From: Muribaculaceae bacterium | GTDB taxonomy: Bacteria > Bacteroidota > Bacteroidia > Bacteroidales > Muribaculaceae | NCBI GenBank assembly: GCA_023664185.1 | Contig: JAMPGA010000002.1 | Span: 20,480-84,479 of the forward strand | DNA: 64,000 bases | Direction: 5' to 3' | In this document: in pieces, positions 51,667 to 60,776 of the stretch | Position numbering within the stretch: the stretch's first letter is position 1 | Layout: each line of letters starts with the position of its first letter | The notes under the pieces: model-generated | The model's input: only the letters and a program-made list of their open reading frames with translations | Told to the model about the DNA's origin: nothing | Databases searched by the model: none | Position numbers and translations under genes: made by a program

Positions 51667-53030
51667 TTCCTTTGCAATACTATGAATATGGGTTGATATG
51701 TGAGGGGAGCGCAGCCATCAGCGCGGAGTGGATAGTGTTTCATCAGCCTAAGGGCGCGCAGGCGGGCGCTGTCGCCACCGTCGAGGGCGTTGACGCCGGT
51801 GGAGCTGATGTGGCGAAGCACATCGAGGGGTGTGTCGAAGAGCAGTGTGCGCGTGGTCTCGATGAACCGCAGTATCTCTATCTCCGAGGGTATCATTTTC
51901 AGTATGGTCTCGGCTGTGGGGAAGCGTGAGACCCCTCCGGTCACCTCGCGCATGGTGGCGGGGCCGAAGGTTGACAGTGCCATGATGCCGCCGGGCCGGA
52001 GCACGCGTGCGCCCTCGCGGAGGAACTCAGGCAAGGAGTTGAACCACTGCACAGTGGAGGCTGAGAATATCATCGACACAGAGCTATCGGGGAGACTCTT
52101 TATGGCAGTCTCAGCATCGGTCTGCACCGTCGTTACCCCCTCAATGGCTCTGACCGAAGGGGTGATGTGAAGATCCCACACGGTGAGCGACGCGGGTTTT
52201 CTGCCCACAAGTCGGGCGGTGGCATGGCCCGTTCCGGCACCTATCTCGAGAATATTCTCGCCGTGGGGGGCAGGCGGTGGGAGCATCTGCAGCAGGCAGT
52301 CGGCTATCTCGTGCTGCACCACGGCATTGTCGTCGTAGGTGGTGTCGGCTTTGCCGAAGCGTTGTCTTACAAGATCCTTGTCGGTAAACAGGCCGCTGAG
52401 CAGCGTGGTGAAGTCGGGAAGATGTGCCCCACTGATTATCTCTGTCTGCAACGCGTTTCCCTCCCAGGCTCTGAGCTGCGCAGAGGTGGGAATTATGAGG
52501 TCTGAGTCGGCCACGATGGCGTGATCCCACACAAGTTCAGAGGGTTGCCGCTCGCCGATGGCTGTGAGCTCGCGGCGCAGGGCGTCGATGTCGCGGCCGG
52601 GTGTGAGCTTGGACTCTACGTGAGCATACCGGGCGCCCCCGCCACACATGCGCATCATGAACTTACGCAGGGTAGCCTCGGAGAGCCTTTGGGCTGTGGC
52701 GTTGAAGATGGTCGGCGGGATGCCACGTTCTTCGTCGGCAGGATAGAGGGTGCTGTTCACGGCTATGCGCGCTGTGATGGGCAGATTTTTGTGGCTCAGC
52801 ATAAACTGCGACGCCGATGGCACTCCATAGCTCCAAGCCACCACCGCAATTTCCTTATAGCGGCCGAGCTGTGAGATCCAGGGAGCCTCGAGATCAGTGT
52901 AGTCGTAGGCTACGGCAGTGTCATAGCCGGCGATGCTCACGTCGCTGAACAGCCGCGGCCCGGTGGCCCACCCGGCGAAGATGAGCACAAGGCGGTCGCT
53001 CGCTTTGCGGTCTACAAACTCAAGATACAT
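51663..53030 (-). CDS. BioG-BioC fusion: pimeloyl-ACP ester carboxylesterase and malonyl-ACP methyltransferase
   Basis: 455 residues. Residues 1 to about 220 resemble BioG (FAGWATGPRLF, YDYTDLEAPW), which releases pimeloyl-ACP from its methyl ester, and about 221-455 is a SAM-dependent BioC domain (ILEIGAGTGHATARL, MIFSASTVQWF, GGIMALSTFG). BioC starts and BioG ends the ester-masked pimelate pathway, so the fusion brackets one route. It overlaps bioF and bioD. Confidence 0.9.
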   Translation of the reverse strand: MYLEFVDRKASDRLVLIFAGWATGPRLFSDVSIAGYDTAVAYDYTDLEAPWISQLGRYKEIAVVAWSYGVPSASQFMLSHKNLPITARIAVNSTLYPADEERGIPPTIFNATAQRLSEATLRKFMMRMCGGGARYAHVESKLTPGRDIDALRRELTAIGERQPSELVWDHAIVADSDLIIPTSAQLRAWEGNALQTEIISGAHLPDFTTLLSGLFTDKDLVRQRFGKADTTYDDNAVVQHEIADCLLQMLPPPAPHGENILEIGAGTGHATARLVGRKPASLTVWDLHITPSVRAIEGVTTVQTDAETAIKSLPDSSVSMIFSASTVQWFNSLPEFLREGARVLRPGGIMALSTFGPATMREVTGGVSRFPTAETILKMIPSEIEILRFIETTRTLLFDTPLDVLRHISSTGVNALDGGDSARLRALRLMKHYPLRADGCAPLTYQPIFIVLQRK

Positions 53031-54121
53031 TCGGCAAAACGGTTTATATCTTCAATTTTCATTGCTGCTGATAGACTTATGCGCAGTCGGTCAGTGCCGG
53101 GCGGGACGGTCGGTGTGCGTATGGGGAGCACTTTGAATCCCTGTCGCAGCAGGCGTTGCGAGAGCTCAACGGCCTTGACGGGATCGCCGGTCATGTAGGG
53201 GAGAATATGGCTGGAATATTCGAGTCCGAGGCGGCGCGAAAGGGTGTCGGACAGACGGGCAAGATGGCTGCGCTCGGTGTCCATGTCGAGCATTTTCTCC
53301 ACAACAAACCGGCTCCATGCTGCCTGTATGGGTGGAAGAGCCGTGGAGAATATGAACGAACGTGAACGGTTGACAGTATAGTCGCGCAGCGTAGCCGAGG
53401 TGATGGCAAAGGCTCCCATCGAGCAGCAGGCCTTGCCGAATGTGCCGATTACGACGTCAAACTCCTCTCCGCGCCCTGTGGCCTGACACAGACCAAGTCC
53501 GCCCGGACCGAGCACACCGAAGGCATGTGCCTCATCGATATAAAGCATCACCTTGGGGTGACGTTTCTTAATGTCGAGCATCTCCAGGAGCGGGGCGCTG
53601 TCGCCATCCATTGAGTAGACGCTCTCGGCCAGCACGAGGATGCGCTCAAAGTCGTTCTCGCGCGAGGCTATGATGCGCTCGAGGTGCCCCATGTCGTTGT
53701 GGCGGAAGCGGCTGAAAGGTGCGCGGCTCAGCGTGATGCCGTCTATGATGCTGGCATGCACCAGGCGGTCGGCCAAGATATATGTGTCGGGCACTGAGGC
53801 CAGAGCCGACACCATGCCGGTGTTGGCGTGATAGCCGCTGTTGAAGAGGAGCGCATCGCGGCCGTATAGACTGTCGAGCAGCGATTCCAGATGGCTGTAT
53901 TCCTGCTGATTGCCGCTCAGCAGACGGGCTGCCGAAGAGCCTAAGGCTATTCCCGCGCCTCCGCTTTCCATAAACTCCTGCTGAAGCTCGGGGTGCGAGG
54001 CAAGCCCTAAATAGTCGTTTGACGACAAATCCACAATCCCCTCTGCGGTGGTTGCTGTGGGAATCTGCCTATGGTTGCCCGACTCGCATAGACTCTTGAT
54101 AGTGGTTTCGTAGACGTTCAT
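53012..54121 (-). CDS. bioF: 8-amino-7-oxononanoate synthase
   Basis: 369 residues of a PLP enzyme of the alpha-oxoamine synthase family. The PLP lysine lies in [14 protein letters not shown], and [21 protein letters not shown] are characteristic. The ATG at 54121 gives an ATGA overlap with bioA; a GTG at 54130 is the other possibility. It joins pimeloyl-ACP with alanine. Confidence 0.95.
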   Translation of the reverse strand: MNVYETTIKSLCESGNHRQIPTATTAEGIVDLSSNDYLGLASHPELQQEFMESGGAGIALGSSAARLLSGNQQEYSHLESLLDSLYGRDALLFNSGYHANTGMVSALASVPDTYILADRLVHASIIDGITLSRAPFSRFRHNDMGHLERIIASRENDFERILVLAESVYSMDGDSAPLLEMLDIKKRHPKVMLYIDEAHAFGVLGPGGLGLCQATGRGEEFDVVIGTFGKACCSMGAFAITSATLRDYTVNRSRSFIFSTALPPIQAAWSRFVVEKMLDMDTERSHLARLSDTLSRRLGLEYSSHILPYMTGDPVKAVELSQRLLRQGFKVLPIRTPTVPPGTDRLRISLSAAMKIEDINRFAECILSL

Positions 54122-55416
54122 CTCACACACTCTATGGTCTGTCTCACCAGATAACGCAGGTCGTCGTCAGAGATAATATAAGGAGGCATTACGTAGACGT
54201 TCCTGCCGAAGGGGCGCACCCATATGCCGCGCTCCACGCAGCGTTTCTGGAACTCGCCCACATCCACAGGCTCCTCCATCTCCATCACCCCGATGGTGCC
54301 AAATACCCTCACCTCCTTCACTCCGGGCAGCGTGGCTGCGGTGGCAAATTCCTGGCGGAGAATCTCCTCGATATGGGCGGTTCTTGAGGCCATATCCTGC
54401 GACTGCAGCAGCCGGAGCGACTCTATGGCTATCGCGCAGGCCAGCGGATTGGCCATAAATGTGGGGCCATGCATCATCACTCCGGCCTCTCCGCGCGATA
54501 TGGTGTCGGCCACGGCGCGAGTGGTGAGCACGGCGCTCATAGTGAGATAGCCGGCCGTGAGACCTTTGCCTATACACATTATGTCGGGCTCCACTCCAGC
54601 ATGCTCCCATGCAAACATGCGCCCCGTGCGCCAGAATCCGGTGGCAATCTCATCGAATATCAGATAGATGCCCAGCTCGTCGCACAGTGCGCGGGCTTTG
54701 CGCAGATACTCCGGATGATAAAAGCGCATGCCGCCGGCTCCCTGCACCATAGGCTCCAGTATCAGGGCGGCCAGCTCGTAGGAGTGCTGCCTCATCATGG
54801 CCTCGAGAGGCGCGAAATCGGCATCATCCCACTCCTGCCAGGGCTTAATATGCGGAGCCGGGGCAAAGTATCTCACCGGAAGCGCCGGGCCGAAGGCTCC
54901 GTGCATGCCGGTGACGGGGTCGCAGACGCTCATGGCATTCCACGTGTCGCCGTGATAGCCGCTGCGGATAGTGATGAAATTGGTCTTCCGGTGGTCGCCC
55001 GAGCGGCTCACCGAGGCCTGCACAGCCATCTTCATGGCCACCTCCACGGCCACCGAACCCGAGTCGGCATAAAAGATATTGTTCATGGAGGGGGGTGCCA
55101 CCTGGAGCAGCTTCTTACCCAGCTCGACGGCCGGGTGGTGGGTGAGTCCGCCAAACATGACGTGGCTCATGCTGTCTATCTGGCGTTTGGCGGCAGCGTT
55201 GATGGCCGGATTATTGTATCCGTGAATCACACACCACCACGACGACATGCCGTCGATAAGCTCGCGGCCGTCGGCCAGCCGCAGGCGTACACCCGAAGCC
55301 GACTCTACCATATAGGTGGGCAGGGGGTTGATAGTGGAGGTATAGGGGTGCCACAGATGCTGGCGGTCAAAGCCATCGTGAAGCACTGATGATTGGTCTA
55401 CTGAAGAATTTTCCAT
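54118..55416 (-). CDS. bioA: Adenosylmethionine--8-amino-7-oxononanoate aminotransferase
   Basis: 432 residues of class III aminotransferase. [15 protein letters not shown] is the conserved active-site core and [13 protein letters not shown] holds the PLP lysine. [10 protein letters not shown] at the N-terminus is a BioA landmark. It is the first gene of the operon bioA-bioF-bioGC-bioD; genes overlap, so translation is coupled. Confidence 0.95.
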   Translation of the reverse strand: MENSSVDQSSVLHDGFDRQHLWHPYTSTINPLPTYMVESASGVRLRLADGRELIDGMSSWWCVIHGYNNPAINAAAKRQIDSMSHVMFGGLTHHPAVELGKKLLQVAPPSMNNIFYADSGSVAVEVAMKMAVQASVSRSGDHRKTNFITIRSGYHGDTWNAMSVCDPVTGMHGAFGPALPVRYFAPAPHIKPWQEWDDADFAPLEAMMRQHSYELAALILEPMVQGAGGMRFYHPEYLRKARALCDELGIYLIFDEIATGFWRTGRMFAWEHAGVEPDIMCIGKGLTAGYLTMSAVLTTRAVADTISRGEAGVMMHGPTFMANPLACAIAIESLRLLQSQDMASRTAHIEEILRQEFATAATLPGVKEVRVFGTIGVMEMEEPVDVGEFQKRCVERGIWVRPFGRNVYVMPPYIISDDDLRYLVRQTIECVR

Positions 55417-55430
55417 GTCTTTACAGTATG

Positions 55431-55438
55431 CAAAATTA
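55431..55438 (-). promoter_or_regulatory. -7 box for the biotin operon
   Basis: TAATTTTG on the minus strand lies 14 bases before the bioA start codon. No TTG is seen 20 bases upstream. I see no BirA-type operator here. Confidence 0.5.
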
Positions 55439-55542
55439 CGAAAATCTCACGACTATTCTTCAGTATTACCCTCAGAAACCTCCGGAACAATTGATTTGAC
55501 TTGGGTGTTTGATATTTAGAATTTGTTTAATAACTGTAAAAT

Positions 55543-56742
55543 ATGATATCACCCGCCACTCGCAACGGTGTCACCGTCGACTATACCTTTCTCATTGCTT
55601 ACCTCGTGGGCCTGAGCGCTTTCGGGTCGTTTGTCAACGATATGTATCTCCCGTCGCTTCCGGAGATGACAGGCTATTTTCATTGCAGCGTGCCCACGGT
55701 GCAGCTGGGTCTTACCATGGGTATGGTAGGTCTGGGTCTTGGGCAGATGCTGCTCGGCCCCGTCAGCGACAAGTATGGCCGCAAGCCGGTGTTGATATGT
55801 TCGACAGTGCTTTTCATGGTGGCTGCCATTGTGAGTATCTTTTCGCCGTCGATAGAGTTTTTTCTGGGTTGCCGTTTCTTTCAGGGTCTGGGCGCCTCAG
55901 GCGGCTACTTCCTGGCACGCAGTATCCCCACCGATCTCTATGCCGGCCGGGCGCTGGCCAAGACCATGGCCATCGTTGGAGCCATCAACGGCATAGCACC
56001 CGCCAGTGCTCCGGTGTTGGGCGGTCTGCTTTCGCAGCACTGGGGGTGGCGAAGCGTGTTCATAGCCTTGACCGTAGTGGCCGCTCTGTTGCTGGTGTTC
56101 TCACCGAGGCTTAAGGAGACCCTTCCTGTGGCCGAGAGAACCAAGGGGAGCATCTGGAATGCTTTTAAGAACTATGCCGTGCTGGTGCGCAATTACCCCT
56201 TCATGGTGCATGTGCTCCTCAAGGGGTCGGCGTTGGGCATTCTGTTTGCCTACATCTCGTCGGCCCCCTTCATCATGCAGACTCATTTCGGATTTCGCGA
56301 GGATGTGTTCGGCTGCATCATGGGCGGCAATACGCTGCTGGTGGCTGCCGGGTCGATGGTGGCTCTGAAGTTCAAGCTACTCAAGGAGTCGGCCTTTGTT
56401 GGGGGCATGGTGCTGCTGGGGGCTGTGGCTCTTGAGTCGGTGGCTCTGCTATGCTTCGATTCGTTTTTGCTCTACGAGCTGCTGCTCCTGCCCATGCTTT
56501 TCTGCCTGGGAATGATATTTACAGCGGGCAATACGCTGGCTATGAACGAGGGGCGCAACTATGCAGGCGACGCCTCGGCAGTGCTCGGCCTGGGTGGATA
56601 TGTGTTTGGCGCAGTAGTGTCGCCTCTGGTGGGCATCGGCAACATCATGCACTCCACCGCCTGGACCTTCATAGCCCTCTCACTCATCACCGCCCTCTTT
56701 GCCCTGCTCTCCAAACTCCTCCCTGCCGATCTAAATAAGTGA
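55543..56742 (+). CDS. Bcr/CflA family multidrug efflux transporter
   Basis: 399 residues of a 12-helix major facilitator protein. FVNDMYLPSLPEMT is the Bcr/CflA start and GPVSDKYGRKPVLI the MFS loop 2-3 motif. Members export drugs such as bicyclomycin or chloramphenicol. It is monocistronic and divergent from the biotin operon. Confidence 0.9.
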   Translation: MISPATRNGVTVDYTFLIAYLVGLSAFGSFVNDMYLPSLPEMTGYFHCSVPTVQLGLTMGMVGLGLGQMLLGPVSDKYGRKPVLICSTVLFMVAAIVSIFSPSIEFFLGCRFFQGLGASGGYFLARSIPTDLYAGRALAKTMAIVGAINGIAPASAPVLGGLLSQHWGWRSVFIALTVVAALLLVFSPRLKETLPVAERTKGSIWNAFKNYAVLVRNYPFMVHVLLKGSALGILFAYISSAPFIMQTHFGFREDVFGCIMGGNTLLVAAGSMVALKFKLLKESAFVGGMVLLGAVALESVALLCFDSFLLYELLLLPMLFCLGMIFTAGNTLAMNEGRNYAGDASAVLGLGGYVFGAVVSPLVGIGNIMHSTAWTFIALSLITALFALLSKLLPADLNK

Positions 56743-56773
56743 ATAGTACCGACAGTGAGTCAACTGGATAAAA

Positions 56774-57150
56774 TTGAGGAAACTCAATACATCTTGGGAA
56801 GAAGAGAGCCACGTAGAGCCATTAAGAAATTTTACTTCAGTTGAACTCTTTGCTGGTGGAGGTGGTTTAGCGCTTGGCATGCATTTGGCTGGCTTTGACC
56901 ATATCCTTCTCAATGAATTTGATAAGGATGCATGCGCAACCCTTAATGACAACATGCCTGGTTGGAACGTAATTCACGGCGATATCCATGAGGTTGATTT
57001 TACTCCCTATCGTGATAAAGTAGACTTCCTTTCAGGAGGTTTCCCTTGAGGAAACGCGAGGAACTCTATTTTTTGAACTTGCTCGAGCCGTAATGGAGAT
57101 TCGACCAAAAGTCTTTATGGCTGAAAATGTGAAGGGAGCTATTACATAAT
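56774..57150 (+). pseudogene. Broken C5-cytosine DNA methyltransferase
   Basis: The first frame contains motif I (VELFAGGGGLALGMHLAGF) and motif II-like FDHILLNEFDKDA and reaches DFLSGGFP, where a TGA replaces the codons for the catalytic PCQ. A second frame resumes with RGTLFFELARAV and IRPKVFMAENVKG (motif IV-VI region) and ends at TAA (57148-57150). No ATG begins the first frame (TTG at 56774 is the only option). About 15-20 residues with the catalytic Cys appear deleted, and everything beyond ENVKG is missing. Sequence is more AT-rich than its neighbours, suggesting transfer. Confidence 0.85.
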
Positions 57151-57426
57151 TTTCGGCTCCGTAGGGGTCGTGGAACCGTGCGACAATGCCTTTCCACTAC
57201 CCCTACAGGGTCGCTCTTATAGCTATATATCTGATTCCCAGGGGTGAGTCCCTGGGCTATTTTGCCATGCCCCCTACAGGGACGTTTCCTACACCTCAAC
57301 CCTGCTGCGATGTGGCTCGAAATTCATGCCGATTCCCTACAGGGGGATATTTATCGACATAGCAAAAAAACACACTGTGGGTGATTGGAACTCGCAGTGT
57401 GTCAGGATATTGAAAATAGAAGCTCT
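57151..57426. repeat. Cluster of palindromic repeats after the methyltransferase remnant
   Basis: CGGCTCCGTAGGGGTCGTGG (57154-57173) and the inverted TTCCACTACCCCTACAGGG (57192-57210) belong to family A. CCCAGGG/CCCTGGG forms a second hairpin (57237-57256). CCCCCTACAGGGACG and CCCTACAGGGGG (about 57270-57285 and 57335-57346) are further units. They fill the gap between the broken gene and the rnf terminator. Confidence 0.7.
57364..57402 (-). terminator. Intrinsic terminator after rnfC
   Basis: ACACACTG and CAGTGTGT pair over 8 bp (inner bases may extend it) and the minus strand continues with seven T residues. It closes the rseC-rnfB-rnfC transcript. Confidence 0.8.
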
Positions 57427-58767
57427 TTATTTCTTAGCTGCTGCGGCGCGTGCACGCATGGCGGCCATCACTTTGGCTTTGCCTACACGGATGTAGTCGA
57501 CCAGCGGACGTGAGGCAGGGCAGATGTAGCTGCACGATCCACACTCGATGCAGTTTGCAATCTTCTGCTCTTCGGCATCTTCCCATTCTTTGAGACGTGA
57601 GAGTGTGGAGATGAGGAAGGGCTCGAGACCCATGGGGCAGACGTCGACACATTTGCCACAACGGATGCAGGGCTCGGCGGGGCGGCGGTGTGCATAGCGC
57701 GAGTCGAGCAGGATGCCCGATGTGCCCTTTATCATAGGTGTCTGTAGTGTGGAGGCCGTGCGTCCCATCATGGGGCCGCCCAGGATGATTTTCTCATATT
57801 CGGCCTCGGGCACGATAGTGGCCAGGATGGTTCCGAGGGGCACACGCATGTTGCGACCTTCGTTGCCGTCGTGGAGGGTGAGAACACGGTCGAGGATGGG
57901 TTCGTTGTGATATACGGCACGATACACGGCATAGGCTGTGGCCACGTTCTGCACGATGGCTCCGGTGGCAATGGGGAGGCCGCCTGAGGGGACCTCTTTG
58001 CCTATCACAGCTTCGATGAGCTGCTTCTCACCGCCCTGTGGGTATTTCACCTGCATCACCATCACTTCGAGTCCAGCCACATTTGCGGCGGCCTCGGTCA
58101 TGGCGGCGATTGCCTCGGGCTTGTTGTTTTCGATGGCTATGACGCCGCGGTTCACGCCGGCGGCCTTCATAAGCAGGCTCACACCCTTGACGATTCGGGG
58201 AGCTTCCTCGCGCATCAGCTGGTCGTCGCACGACAGACATGGCTCACACTCGGCAGCGTTGATTATGACTACCTCGGCTTTCGATCCGGGAGGGGGGCAG
58301 AGCTTGACATGAGTGGGGAATGTGGCACCGCCCAGACCGACGATGCCGGCGTTTTTGATGAGCTCAATTATGGCTTTGCCGTCGAGGGCGGCCACCTCGG
58401 CGTCGGTGCGCTTGGGCGATTTGTCGGCCATGGCAGCAGCATCGGCGTCGCGGTCGGCTTCATCGCTCTTGATATAGATGGCCTCTACGGGCATGCCCTG
58501 GGGAGTGCGTGCCACGTCGACCTTGACTACTGTGCCCGAGATGGGGGTGTGGATGGGGGCTGAAACGAAACCTCCGGCTTCTGCCACACACTGTCCGCGG
58601 GTCACTTTGTCGCCTTTCTTCACTATAGGCTTGGCGGGGGCGCCGATATGCTGCGACACGGGGAGAACCACCTCGGCGGGAAGCGGAAGGTTTTCTATGG
58701 CCTTGCCGGCAGCGATTTTGTTTTCGGCGGGATGAACACCGCCTATTTTAAATGTATGCAGTTTCAT
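57427..58767 (-). CDS. rnfC: Electron transport complex subunit RnfC
   Basis: 446 residues. N-terminal RnfC barrel segment (GVHPAENKIAAGKAIE), NADH/FMN-binding middle (VGLGGATFPTHVKLCPP, INAAECEPCLSCDDQL) and two 4Fe-4S motifs (CIRCGKCVDVCPMG and CIECGSCSYICPAS). RnfC is the entry subunit for electrons from NADH to ferredoxin in the ion-pumping complex. It should be followed by rnfD, G, E and A, but a terminator follows. Confidence 0.96.
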   Translation of the reverse strand: MKLHTFKIGGVHPAENKIAAGKAIENLPLPAEVVLPVSQHIGAPAKPIVKKGDKVTRGQCVAEAGGFVSAPIHTPISGTVVKVDVARTPQGMPVEAIYIKSDEADRDADAAAMADKSPKRTDAEVAALDGKAIIELIKNAGIVGLGGATFPTHVKLCPPPGSKAEVVIINAAECEPCLSCDDQLMREEAPRIVKGVSLLMKAAGVNRGVIAIENNKPEAIAAMTEAAANVAGLEVMVMQVKYPQGGEKQLIEAVIGKEVPSGGLPIATGAIVQNVATAYAVYRAVYHNEPILDRVLTLHDGNEGRNMRVPLGTILATIVPEAEYEKIILGGPMMGRTASTLQTPMIKGTSGILLDSRYAHRRPAEPCIRCGKCVDVCPMGLEPFLISTLSRLKEWEDAEEQKIANCIECGSCSYICPASRPLVDYIRVGKAKVMAAMRARAAAAKK

Positions 58768-58797
58768 GTGGATACGATGATTGGGGGAGGGGGAGGA

Positions 58798-59661
58798 TTA
58801 AGCGTTCTCGGCGAGTGCGGGTTCGGGAGCGGGCTCGGCCTTGCGCACCGGGAAGTTTACGGCGTGGATGGCGTGGGTGGGACACACGGGCTCACACTTG
58901 CGACACAGCTTGCACTTCTCAAAGTCGATATACGAGAGATTGTTGGCGATGGTGATGGCGTCGTTGGGGCAAACCTTCTGACACTTGGCACATCCGATAC
59001 ATGCCACCTTGCACTCCTTCATGGCCACAGCGCCTTTCTCCTTGTTTGAGCAGGCCACATATACTCTCATGCCGCGCGGGCCTCTGTAGCGCAGCTCGAT
59101 GATGGTGCGGGGGCAAGCCTTGACACAGGCACCGCAGCCCACACACATATCCTCGATTACTTCGGGCAGGCCGGTCTCGAGATTCATCTTCATGGCTCCG
59201 TAGGGGCAGGCCTCCACACAGTCGCCACATCCGAGGCAGCCGTTGGGACAGGGGCTCTCGCCGGTGCCGAGCGATGCCATGACGGCACATGAGGGAGCGC
59301 CTTCGAAGCGGGCCAGGGCCGGACGCAGGTCGCAGGTGCCGTTACACTTTATCACGGCTATCTTGGGCTTGGTTTCCGAGGCGGCGAGACCTACGATTTC
59401 GCCGATTTTTTTCATTACTTCTGCGCCTGACGAGGGGCAGCTGAGACCGTCGAGGGTGTCGGCGTTGACACATGCGACGGCAAAGTCACGACATCCGCTG
59501 CGACCGCAGCCACCGCAATTGGCGCCCGGGAGCAGAGCCTCTACCTGATCGATGCGCGGGTCTTCGTGGACATGGAAACGCTGTGCCACCAGATAGAGCA
59601 CTGTGGCGCCAACGATACCTATGATTCCGAGGACGATGATTGATGTTAAGATTACGCTCAT
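58798..59661 (-). CDS. rnfB: Electron transport complex subunit RnfB
   Basis: 287 residues. One N-terminal membrane helix (about 4-24), the ASC-type cluster segment (GANCGGCGRSGCRDF), and four ferredoxin motifs (CLGCGDCVEACP, CVGCGACVKACP, CIGCAKCQKVCP, CKLCRKCEPVCP). It passes electrons toward RnfC. It sits between rseC and rnfC, the usual Bacteroidales order. Confidence 0.96.
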   Translation of the reverse strand: MSVILTSIIVLGIIGIVGATVLYLVAQRFHVHEDPRIDQVEALLPGANCGGCGRSGCRDFAVACVNADTLDGLSCPSSGAEVMKKIGEIVGLAASETKPKIAVIKCNGTCDLRPALARFEGAPSCAVMASLGTGESPCPNGCLGCGDCVEACPYGAMKMNLETGLPEVIEDMCVGCGACVKACPRTIIELRYRGPRGMRVYVACSNKEKGAVAMKECKVACIGCAKCQKVCPNDAITIANNLSYIDFEKCKLCRKCEPVCPTHAIHAVNFPVRKAEPAPEPALAENA

Positions 59662-59743
59662 GGTATGTGATGAAATAAGACTGATATGTTCTGTGATAAT
59701 GTGAATAGGTAGTTACTATATGCTTGGGGAGGTGGGGTGGAGG

Positions 59744-60175
59744 TCAGTGCACCACCTTTACCTGCCATGTGAGCTTGCGTGCAAGCTTGCGTCGAAACAG
59801 CCATAGGAAAAAGTCGTAGACTCCAAGGGCAACAAACGCCCACACCACCGACCAGGCTCCGGCGTCTTTGCACCCCAGGTTTATGCCCAGCAGTGTTCCC
59901 ACAAATATTATCGTGGGGAGTATGAGAGCCCACCATGTGGCGGCTACTGTCGAGGCTGTGGCGGCTATCACCTCCACACGCTCCCCGGGGCTGTAGGCCG
60001 ATGTATCGGGAAGGTCGATCACCACCGTCTCGCGATTGTCGCCCTCGCTGCTTTTATTGCAAAGAGCAACGACGGCACACCCGTCACACCGGCATTCGTC
60101 GTCGGTGAGAATGGTGAGCGAATTGGGCGATACGCGCTGTATCACCCCACGATGAGTAACATTCTCTTTCTTCAT
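59744..60175 (-). CDS. rseC: SoxR-reducing / RseC family protein
   Basis: 143 residues. Cytoplasmic N-terminus with Cys pairs CRCDGC and CNK, then two membrane helices (AATWWALILPTIIFVG, WSVVWAFVALGVYDFFL). RseC homologues stand first in Rnf operons and may assist assembly or redox coupling. The start MKKENVTHRG lies six codons inside an upstream in-frame ATG. Confidence 0.85.
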   Translation of the reverse strand: MKKENVTHRGVIQRVSPNSLTILTDDECRCDGCAVVALCNKSSEGDNRETVVIDLPDTSAYSPGERVEVIAATASTVAATWWALILPTIIFVGTLLGINLGCKDAGAWSVVWAFVALGVYDFFLWLFRRKLARKLTWQVKVVH

Positions 60176-60190
60176 GGCTATTATCGGCCA

Positions 60191-60221
60191 CAAAGTTAGT
60201 GATTTTTTGAAAATATCGCAA
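60191..60221 (-). promoter_or_regulatory. Promoter of rseC-rnfB-rnfC
   Basis: TTG (60219-60221) and TAACTTTG (60191-60198) on the minus strand are 20 bases apart. The start codon is 15 bases further. Confidence 0.65.
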
Positions 60222-60228
60222 CATAAAA

Positions 60229-60265
60229 TAAAAAAACGGACATCCTAAACCTGGAGGGTGTCCGT
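60229..60265 (-). terminator. trxA terminator
   Basis: ACGGACATCC and GGGTGTCCGT form a stem of about 10 bp, and the minus strand continues with a T run. It ends trxA just before the rseC promoter. Confidence 0.75.
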
Positions 60266-60304
60266 CTTTTCGGTTTGTCAGTGCGGATTGCATCAGAGTC
60301 CGGG

Positions 60305-60613
60305 CTATTTGCCGGGCTCCATCTGTATGCGCAGTTTGTCCTCGAGCACTTCGAGCTGCTGCAGGCCGGATGCTCTCCACTGGGGCATGCCGTTTTTGAA
60401 GATGATGATTGTGGGCACGCTGCGAATCTGATATTCGGCCGAGAGATCGGGATTGCGGTCCACATCGATCTTGATGATGTTGGCGTCGTCGCCTACTTTG
60501 TTTTTCAGCTGTTCGAGCACGGGGCCCTGCATTTTGCACGGGCCACACCAAGTGGCAAAGAAGTCGACCAGAGTCGGCTTGCTGCCGCCTATTATCTCTT
60601 TAAATTCGCTCAT
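60305..60613 (-). CDS. trxA: Thioredoxin
   Basis: 102 residues with the classical WCGPC active site (VDFFATWCGPCKMQ) and the cis-proline region SVPTIIIFKNG. It has no signal peptide and is cytoplasmic. The upstream 60 bases to 60676 do not hold a recognisable promoter box; a MITE-like element lies beyond. A longer frame through the element is not credible. Confidence 0.93.
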   Translation of the reverse strand: MSEFKEIIGGSKPTLVDFFATWCGPCKMQGPVLEQLKNKVGDDANIIKIDVDRNPDLSAEYQIRSVPTIIIFKNGMPQWRASGLQQLEVLEDKLRIQMEPGK

Positions 60614-60682
60614 AGTTTGGAATATATTATGGGGTTTCTGATGTTTTCCCTTATATAACACATGAGCGTGCCGCAAAGTTTC

Positions 60683-60776
60683 AAGAGCTTGTCCCATAAT
60701 ATATGTTAACGCTGAGGTCGCATCACTCGGGTGCTTTTGCAACAACGCGTTAAGGCATATTATGGGACAGGCTCTT
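60683..60776. mobile_element. MITE-like 94-base element
   Basis: Terminal inverted repeats of 30 bases (AAGAGCTTGTCCCATAATAT...GTTAACGC and its inverted partner) match at 26 of 30 positions. The element carries no gene; its right end contains the stop codon of the DJ-1 gene. It could be a miniature transposable element or its remnant. Confidence 0.6.

Noticed and set aside
60614-60745. Longer N-terminus for trxA extending through the MITE-like element
   Set aside because: The added 44 residues come from the repeat and are not part of thioredoxin; the 102-residue form has the normal length.
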